This document shows, one piece after another, positions 5,456 to 9,237 of a stretch of DNA of 9,237 nt (its first letter is position 1; the number at the start of each line of letters is the position of its first letter). Position numbers and translations under genes: made by a program. The notes beneath the pieces were generated by a model. It was not told where the DNA came from, ran no database searches, and was given only the letters and a program-made list of their open reading frames with translations. The DNA is from Candidatus Omnitrophota bacterium (lineage in GTDB: Bacteria > Omnitrophota > Gorgyraeia > Zapsychrales > Fredricksoniimonadaceae), in the NCBI GenBank assembly GCA_023247575.1, contig JAHFGE010000057.1, forward strand, positions 1 through 9,237, read 5' to 3'.

Positions 5456-6514
5456 TCATCTTGGTCCTACCAATTCACTTTTTTCCTGACTATCATTAAT
5501 GGCCCGTATAGGATACGGAATGGTTATTCCTTCCTTTTTATAACGTTCATGCAAACTCTTAATAAATTCATGCTTGATTAAATATTGATCGACAAATTCC
5601 TTGGCTCTTAAAATGACAGTAAAGTTAATACTGAAATCAGCAAAAGCGTTATACCGTATAAACGGTTCAAAATCAGACACCCCGCCCTGAACTTTCTGCA
5701 TCACTTCTTTGGCCACTTCACAGGTGATTCTTTCTACTTCTTTTAAATCGCTGTTGTAATGAACGCCCAGATTAATTAATACGGCAATTTCTTTGTCCGG
5801 CTGATCATAATTGGTAATGATGGCCTGGGTTAATTTAGCATTGGGAACTAAAACGATATTGTTTGGTAATGCCCTGATTTTAGTGGTCCGCCAATTGATA
5901 TCCGTAATATATCCTTCTTCACCAGATCCTAGTTTTACATAATCACCCACCTTGATCTGTCTGGAAACAATGATATGAAACCCTGAGAAGAAATTAGAGA
6001 GCGTATCTTGAAGAGCCAAAGCCACCGCCAAACCTCCAACTCCTAAAGACGCCAGAAGAGGCGTTATAGACACGCCTAAATTATGAAGAATAGTCAGGCC
6101 ACCAACGATAAATATAAAGATTCGAGCAATGTTTTGTGTTAAAGATGTGACCGGTAACGCTGTTTCTATAGCTGGGGTATAAAGATCAACAAGTTTTGTA
6201 GAAACACTGGCTGTGGCTAATGTCACGGAAAGAATACCTAGAGCAAGCAAGGCCTTCTCAGCTATTTGAACTATGTGGGGCGAAAGCTGCGAAACCTCCA
6301 GTGCAAAATAAATCCCACCCATCAAACACCAAATGATAAAAGGCTCCCGAATAGCGGCAACAATGATGTCATCAACCGGAGACTTAGTATTTTGCGCCCA
6401 CTTGGTTAAACGATAGAATATGATTCCACGCAATGTATAGCCTAAAATCAAACTGCCAACCATGATTGTAAACGGTAATACCAAGGTCATTAACTCTTGA
6501 GTAAAGATTATCAT
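5456..6514 (-). CDS. MscS-family mechanosensitive ion channel
   Basis: The 352-residue inner-membrane channel would release solutes on hypo-osmotic shock. Predicted membrane segments lie at about 9-34, 58-72, 85-103 and 129-150. The pore helix follows at about 152-182: PLLASLGVGGLAVALALQD, then TLSNFFSGF, the Gly/Ala-rich MscS signature. The cytoplasmic beta domain (IKVGDYVKL...GYITDINWRTTKIRALPNNIVLVPN, about 187-225) and the alpha/beta domain up to GITIPYPIR are complete. It is longer than E. coli MscS (286 residues) because of extra N-terminal helices. AGGAG (6525-6521) lies 6 bp before the ATG, a strong ribosome-binding site, overlapping the nhaB stop 9 bp upstream, so the pair is an operon. 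The stop lies in the junction with the integrase remnant. Confidence 0.94.
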   Translation of the reverse strand: MIIFTQELMTLVLPFTIMVGSLILGYTLRGIIFYRLTKWAQNTKSPVDDIIVAAIREPFIIWCLMGGIYFALEVSQLSPHIVQIAEKALLALGILSVTLATASVSTKLVDLYTPAIETALPVTSLTQNIARIFIFIVGGLTILHNLGVSITPLLASLGVGGLAVALALQDTLSNFFSGFHIIVSRQIKVGDYVKLGSGEEGYITDINWRTTKIRALPNNIVLVPNAKLTQAIITNYDQPDKEIAVLINLGVHYNSDLKEVERITCEVAKEVMQKVQGGVSDFEPFIRYNAFADFSINFTVILRAKEFVDQYLIKHEFIKSLHERYKKEGITIPYPIRAINDSQEKSELVGPR

Positions 6515-6523
6515 AGACCGCTC

Positions 6524-7957
6524 CTAAATTAAGACAAATGCCAAACCAATCAAGGCCATAGCGAAAGGAAGACTCATCAAAAACATACGGACATAGGACA
6601 ACCCGATTCTGCGCGCTATAGAACTTGTCAGAAGAAACAAAAATGCCGCCTGTCCATTAGGCGTTACTATCGAAAAGATATTTGTACCCGCATTAATCAT
6701 GACGGCCAACTTTTCAAACTGCTCTTGTTGAATAACGCCCCTTGAAAGAGCATCAAAGGCCTCATGAATATAGACATTAGCAACAAAGACATTGTCACTA
6801 ACGGCAGATAGAAGGCCAGTGACCCCAAAAAACGCATAAAGCTGCTGGCGTCCATTAAAATGCAGTACAAAGTCTGTAATGCCACGGAATAGCCCCATCC
6901 CCTCAATCATGGCCACTATTATAAAAAATACTATCAAAAGGGCAGTAAATGGCAGGGATTCTTTAAAAGCATCCCCTATCTGATGTTCGTCTGTCTGACC
7001 TGTGAGAACGGGCAAGAAAATCAAAAGACCTAGACCGATTATTCCGATAGGGGCGATCTGCAGACCAAGCGCAAGGATAAGCCCCACAAACGCTGCTGCC
7101 ATAATCCAAAGTTTTGTTCTATACAACGGCCCCTGCTGATGCTCCTGATAAACGATATCTGCCATAGCCTTACCTGCACTTTGAGATAATTGATACCCAA
7201 ACCCAAATGCTTTTAGACGGAATCTCTCTAACAGAAAACACACCAGAATGCCCATCAACTGTAAAGGAATAGAAAAATGAGCCATACGTAGATAAAAATC
7301 CCTAAACCCCCAGCCTGCATAATGTGCGATCAGAAGATTTTGCGGCTCCCCCACTACAGTGGCTATACCACCTAAAGCGGTTCCGATGGCCCCATGCATC
7401 AGTAAATTGCCTAAGAACCTGTCAAATTCTTGGGAATCATCTGCCATCTGGGCACTGACCCGAGCATAAAGGTCCCTAACAGCGGCACACACTGTGATCA
7501 TAACAACCATGACGGTCAAGGCATCCAGCCAAGCTGATAAAAACGCACCAAAAATCAAGAATATAAGGCTCAGAAGAATCTTATTATGAAACACTGATAA
7601 GACCTTCATAAATATATGAACCAAAAACGGTTTCATAAAATAAATTGCTGGAACCAAAAAAATCAATAACATCACAACATCCATGTTATTATGGATCTCT
7701 TTCATGACGTCCTTCATGCCCACCATCTTAAGGGCAAGCGCCTCTATTGCAACAAGGCCTCCGGGAAAAAGAGGATAACATTTTAGCGCCAAAGAAAGAA
7801 TAATCAAAAATTCAATCAATACGGCCCACCCGGCTGCCAAGGATCCCATCATCCAGAATAAAAAAGGATTTAAGACTAGACATATGATGATAAAAACCTT
7901 ATAGGACTTTGGTGCCAAACCCATAAAAAGATGTATAAAATCTTTTATTTTTTGCAT
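6524..7957 (-). CDS. nhaB: Na+/H+ antiporter NhaB
   Basis: The 477-residue inner-membrane antiporter would exchange cytoplasmic Na+ for protons. It is strongly NhaB-like along its whole length: ALKCYPLFPGG (57-67), AFLSAWLDALTV (138-149; D145 lies in the conserved SAxLDALTV motif), GTALGG..TVVGEPQNL (192-208), TDEHQIGDAFKESLPFTALL (322-341), SAVSDNVFVANVYIHEA (384-400) and TPNGQAAFLFLLTS (432-445). About 11-12 hydrophobic segments are visible. It is about 35 residues shorter than E. coli NhaB, mainly in the loop near 170 and at the C-terminus. The ATG follows a weak AGAAGA; it lies inside the truncated Mut7-C frame. With mscS 9 bp downstream it forms a sodium and osmotic stress pair. Confidence 0.95.
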   Translation of the reverse strand: MQKIKDFIHLFMGLAPKSYKVFIIICLVLNPFLFWMMGSLAAGWAVLIEFLIILSLALKCYPLFPGGLVAIEALALKMVGMKDVMKEIHNNMDVVMLLIFLVPAIYFMKPFLVHIFMKVLSVFHNKILLSLIFLIFGAFLSAWLDALTVMVVMITVCAAVRDLYARVSAQMADDSQEFDRFLGNLLMHGAIGTALGGIATVVGEPQNLLIAHYAGWGFRDFYLRMAHFSIPLQLMGILVCFLLERFRLKAFGFGYQLSQSAGKAMADIVYQEHQQGPLYRTKLWIMAAAFVGLILALGLQIAPIGIIGLGLLIFLPVLTGQTDEHQIGDAFKESLPFTALLIVFFIIVAMIEGMGLFRGITDFVLHFNGRQQLYAFFGVTGLLSAVSDNVFVANVYIHEAFDALSRGVIQQEQFEKLAVMINAGTNIFSIVTPNGQAAFLFLLTSSIARRIGLSYVRMFLMSLPFAMALIGLAFVLI

Positions 7958-8192
7958 TGGTATCTTCTATTTCTAATTGATAGCCAAAATCGCAGTGGCG
8001 GCCATTGACCCGGATGGCATCGACAGCTGTGTGCGGCACGCCGATGGCCTCAATAGTATCTTTAACCGAAGGACAGCCTTTAATGGTATAAGCCAAGCGC
8101 CTGCCCCGTCCATATTGTTTTAAAAAATCGTGTAACTCGCCAAAGAATCGCACATTTATGGTATGGAGGAACCTTTCAAAGGGACCGTTCAA
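7899..8192 (-). pseudogene. Truncated Mut7-C-type protein (ubiquitin-like domain only)
   Basis: The frame resembles the N-terminal ubiquitin/ThiS-like domain of Mut7-C RNase-domain proteins: VRFFGELHDFLKQYGRGRR (14-32), CPSVKDTIEAIGVPHTAVD (40-58), IRVNGRHCDFGYQLEIED (60-77). Whole proteins of this family are about 230-260 residues with a C-terminal PIN-like RNase domain. Here homology ends at about 7965, where the expected DGDRISVYP-type continuation would begin, and the frame instead runs 59 bp into nhaB. The start is uncertain: TTG at 8192 has no clear Shine-Dalgarno, and an in-frame GTG at 8153-8151 is possible. Either a pseudogene or a stand-alone ubiquitin-like protein. No RNase part is visible elsewhere in the window. 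Confidence 0.7.
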
Positions 8193-8207
8193 GGCTATGT
8201 AATTTCC

Positions 8208-8237
8208 TATATAAGACTGCCAATTTTTAACCGTTAA
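8208..8237 (-). promoter_or_regulatory. Candidate promoter for the truncated Mut7-C / nhaB / mscS unit
   Basis: On the minus strand, TTAACG (8237-8232) and TATATA (8213-8208) are separated by 18 bp. The -35 lies in the first TTAACCGTTAA palindrome of the adjacent array, so a protein bound to that repeat could control it. The implied transcript start is only about 10 nt before the TTG. Weak evidence. Confidence 0.35.
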
Positions 8238-8428
8238 ATAATTTAACCGTCAGACCGTTAAAAATACGGTTAAAAAAACCATGGCCTCCTTAGCGGATAT
8301 TTAACCGTTAAATTTAACCGTTAAAAAATGCCAAACACGGTTAAATTTTTACCTCACACAGTTAAAAATACGGTTAAAAAGACATGCCGGTGCTTGATGA
8401 AGAATTTAACCGTTAAATTAACCGTTAA
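8227..8428. repeat. Array of TTAACCGTTAA palindromes
   Basis: Five perfect copies of the 11-bp palindrome ttaaccgttaa lie at 8227-8237, 8301-8311, 8314-8324, 8406-8416 and 8418-8428. Half-sites (accgttaaa or acggttaaa and variants) lie near 8243-8250, 8254-8262, 8265-8273, 8337-8345, 8360-8368 and 8370-8378. They occur in both orientations with irregular spacing, and the interval encodes no credible protein. It fills the 244 bp between the membrane protein gene and the Mut7-C remnant. It may be a multi-site operator, an iteron-like array or expanded palindromic repeats. Confidence 0.85.
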
Positions 8429-8436
8429 AAAACTAT

Positions 8437-8799
8437 CTAACAACGGCTTTTCCCCACAAAAACCCCTATAAATAACCCCTCCGCCGCCAGCGAGGCAACC
8501 CCCAGCGGCTCCAGCCAGGCATCCGGTTCCGCCGGGATATAAGGCAACCCCACAGTGCGGCTTAGACAATAGGCAATCATAGAGACCACGGCAATCCCAA
8601 GCCCCAGATTCCATCCCCAGCGCCTACCCTTATAAATACCCATCGCCGCCGCCAGGCATCCAATGCCATTGGCACAAAACAGCCACCCCTTATACGCCGC
8701 ATCATGGAAGCCGTCTGGCTCATCATACGTATGTATGCCGCCAATGGTTAAGATTAAGATGACGCCGATCCAGGTGAGGGTTTTGGAAGGGTTAGGCAT
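8437..8799 (-). CDS. Small four-helix membrane protein of unknown function
   Basis: The 120-residue hydrophobic protein has four predicted membrane helices at about 8-22, 39-55, 62-80 and 97-115, with short loops. The third loop has LSRTVGLPYIPAEPDAWLEPLG (79-100), a pattern seen in small uncharacterised membrane proteins; I do not know a function. AGAGGA (8810-8805) lies 5 bp before the ATG, a strong ribosome-binding site that fixes the start. The first 46 bp overlap the extended 3' end of ribE in another frame, so expression probably depends on the ribE transcript. Its stop is followed immediately by the TTAACCGTTAA array. Confidence 0.75.
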   Translation of the reverse strand: MPNPSKTLTWIGVILILTIGGIHTYDEPDGFHDAAYKGWLFCANGIGCLAAAMGIYKGRRWGWNLGLGIAVVSMIAYCLSRTVGLPYIPAEPDAWLEPLGVASLAAEGLFIGVFVGKSRC

Positions 8800-9237
8800 A
8801 AGGTTCCTCTATAGTGGGGGCACAGCATGCTGTGCCCCCACTTGATATATTTCGCCAATATATCCGTCTCAATATTGGCCCCATCACCCACGTGGGCGCG
8901 GCCTAAATTGGTGACTTTGAGCGTATAGGGAATCAGATAAACGCTAAAATAGTTTTTGCCGACTTTGCCAACGGTGAGGCTGATGCCGTCGATGGCCACC
9001 GACCCTTTGGGGACAATGTATTTGCGGTTGTGTTTAGAAACGCTGATAACGGCCTCCACCCAATTTTTATCTTTGAGGATGTCTTTGATAATGCCCACTT
9101 CATCCACATGGCCGGTGACAAAATGTCCGCCGAAACGGCTGGTAGCCTTCATGGCCAGCTCCAAGTTGACACCGCTACCCATGCCAATTTGTTTCAAAGA
9201 GGTCTTTTCAATGGTCTCTTTCATCAGATCAAAACTG
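8754..9237 (-). CDS. ribE: Riboflavin synthase alpha chain (3' part; 5' end outside window)
   Basis: Riboflavin synthase converts two 6,7-dimethyl-8-ribityllumazine molecules into riboflavin and a pyrimidine. The 160 visible residues begin SFDLMKETIEKTSL, matching E. coli RibE from about residue 60, so the Met at 9224 is internal and the first lumazine-binding domain is mostly missing. The second domain is complete: GGHFVTGHVDEVG, KGSVAIDGISLTV (family Asp, Ser and Thr in DGISLT present), IPYTLKVTNLG and NIETDILAKYIK. After AKYIK the frame enters a perfect 30-bp palindrome (WGHSMLCPH) and runs on with a non-conserved Pro/Ser-rich tail to the stop at 8754. The tail overlaps the next gene and was probably created by palindrome insertion. 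Confidence 0.94.
   Translation of the reverse strand, partial: SFDLMKETIEKTSLKQIGMGSGVNLELAMKATSRFGGHFVTGHVDEVGIIKDILKDKNWVEAVISVSKHNRKYIVPKGSVAIDGISLTVGKVGKNYFSVYLIPYTLKVTNLGRAHVGDGANIETDILAKYIKWGHSMLCPHYRGTLCLTLPKPSPGSASS
8813..8842. repeat. Perfect 30-bp palindrome in the ribE 3' end
   Basis: Both strands read agtgggggcacagca-tgctgtgcccccact. It has no loop and no T tract, so it is not a standard terminator. It lies inside the ribE frame just after the conserved C-terminal DILAKYIK and just before the Shine-Dalgarno of the next gene. It is GC-rich unlike its surroundings, consistent with an inserted repeat. Confidence 0.85.

Larger units (their letters stand above)
4959..5459 (-). pseudogene. 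Truncated tyrosine integrase (C-terminal remnant of an older element)
   Basis: The 166-codon frame matches residues 216-369 of the intact integrase with roughly 80 percent identity by eye. It keeps K, HDLRH, LLGHK and RYSHL, including the nucleophile Tyr, but lacks the N-terminal arm- and core-binding domains and the first catalytic Arg, so it cannot act as a recombinase. Homology starts at about 5422; the first 13 codons (MIHLLQNWGIVKV) are unrelated sequence. The ATG overlaps the mscS stop as ATGA, probably by chance, though reinitiation could make a peptide. Like the intact gene it ends FGA-stop inside tRNA-Pro sequence and contains the tandem agtgtccaaaa site. It marks a second, earlier integration at the same tRNA. 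Confidence 0.9.

Noticed and set aside
4959..5459. A second functional integrase
   Set aside because: It lacks the N-terminal domains and the first catalytic Arg, and its first 13 codons are unrelated sequence at the mscS junction.
8227..8428. Possible CRISPR array
   Set aside because: The repeat unit is an 11-bp palindrome in both orientations with irregular 1-80 bp spacing; there are no unique spacers of even length and no cas genes.
8354..8614. 86-codon minus-strand frame with a repeated FLTV tail
   Set aside because: It overlaps the better-supported membrane protein gene in another frame, and its tail is translation of the TTAACCGTTAA array.
8813..8842. Intrinsic terminator for ribE
   Set aside because: The stem is perfect but there is no loop and no T tract on either side, and it lies before the ribE stop and the next gene's ribosome-binding site.

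Overview
The window looks like chromosomal DNA of an uncultured bacterium. The housekeeping genes ligA, acyP, ribE and a tRNA-Pro are all bacterial, Shine-Dalgarno sequences precede several starts, and base composition is moderate. Several unrelated families of short palindromic repeats are present, two of them inside coding sequence. I cannot name the phylum from this sequence; a lineage known mainly from metagenomes is a guess. Every gene I accept lies on the minus strand, so the text below follows transcription from high to low coordinates.

Right end (9237 to about 8200): the 3' part of ribE (riboflavin synthase alpha chain) runs in from beyond the window. Its reading frame passes through a perfect 30-bp palindrome and overlaps the start of a small four-helix membrane protein of unknown function. 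A 200-bp array of the 11-bp palindrome TTAACCGTTAA follows.

Middle right (8192 to 5456): a truncated Mut7-C-type ubiquitin-like domain runs into nhaB (Na+/H+ antiporter), which is followed closely by a MscS-family mechanosensitive channel gene. The last two form an ion and osmotic homeostasis pair.

Middle (5459 to 1642): this is an integrative element of about 3.3 kb inserted at a tRNA-Pro(CGG) gene. It carries only abiEi and abiEii (type IV toxin-antitoxin / abortive infection) and a tyrosine integrase. It is bounded by a 41-bp direct repeat (40/41 identical) that runs from the anticodon loop to the 5' end of the tRNA. Beyond its outer end lies the 3' fragment of a second, related integrase attached to its own tRNA half, the remnant of an older element at the same site. 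The integrase stop codon is inside the tRNA, so the element supplies the 5' half of the tRNA and its upstream DNA. A tandem 11-bp repeat, a likely integrase arm site, occurs at both ends of the element and in the remnant.

Left end (1606 to 1): past the tRNA are a palindromic repeat, acyP (acylphosphatase) and the first 405 codons of ligA (NAD-dependent DNA ligase). ligA carries an in-frame 69-bp insertion of a duplicated palindrome.

The most unusual features are the minimal AbiE element with its 5'-side tRNA attachment, and the coding-region palindromes in ligA and ribE.
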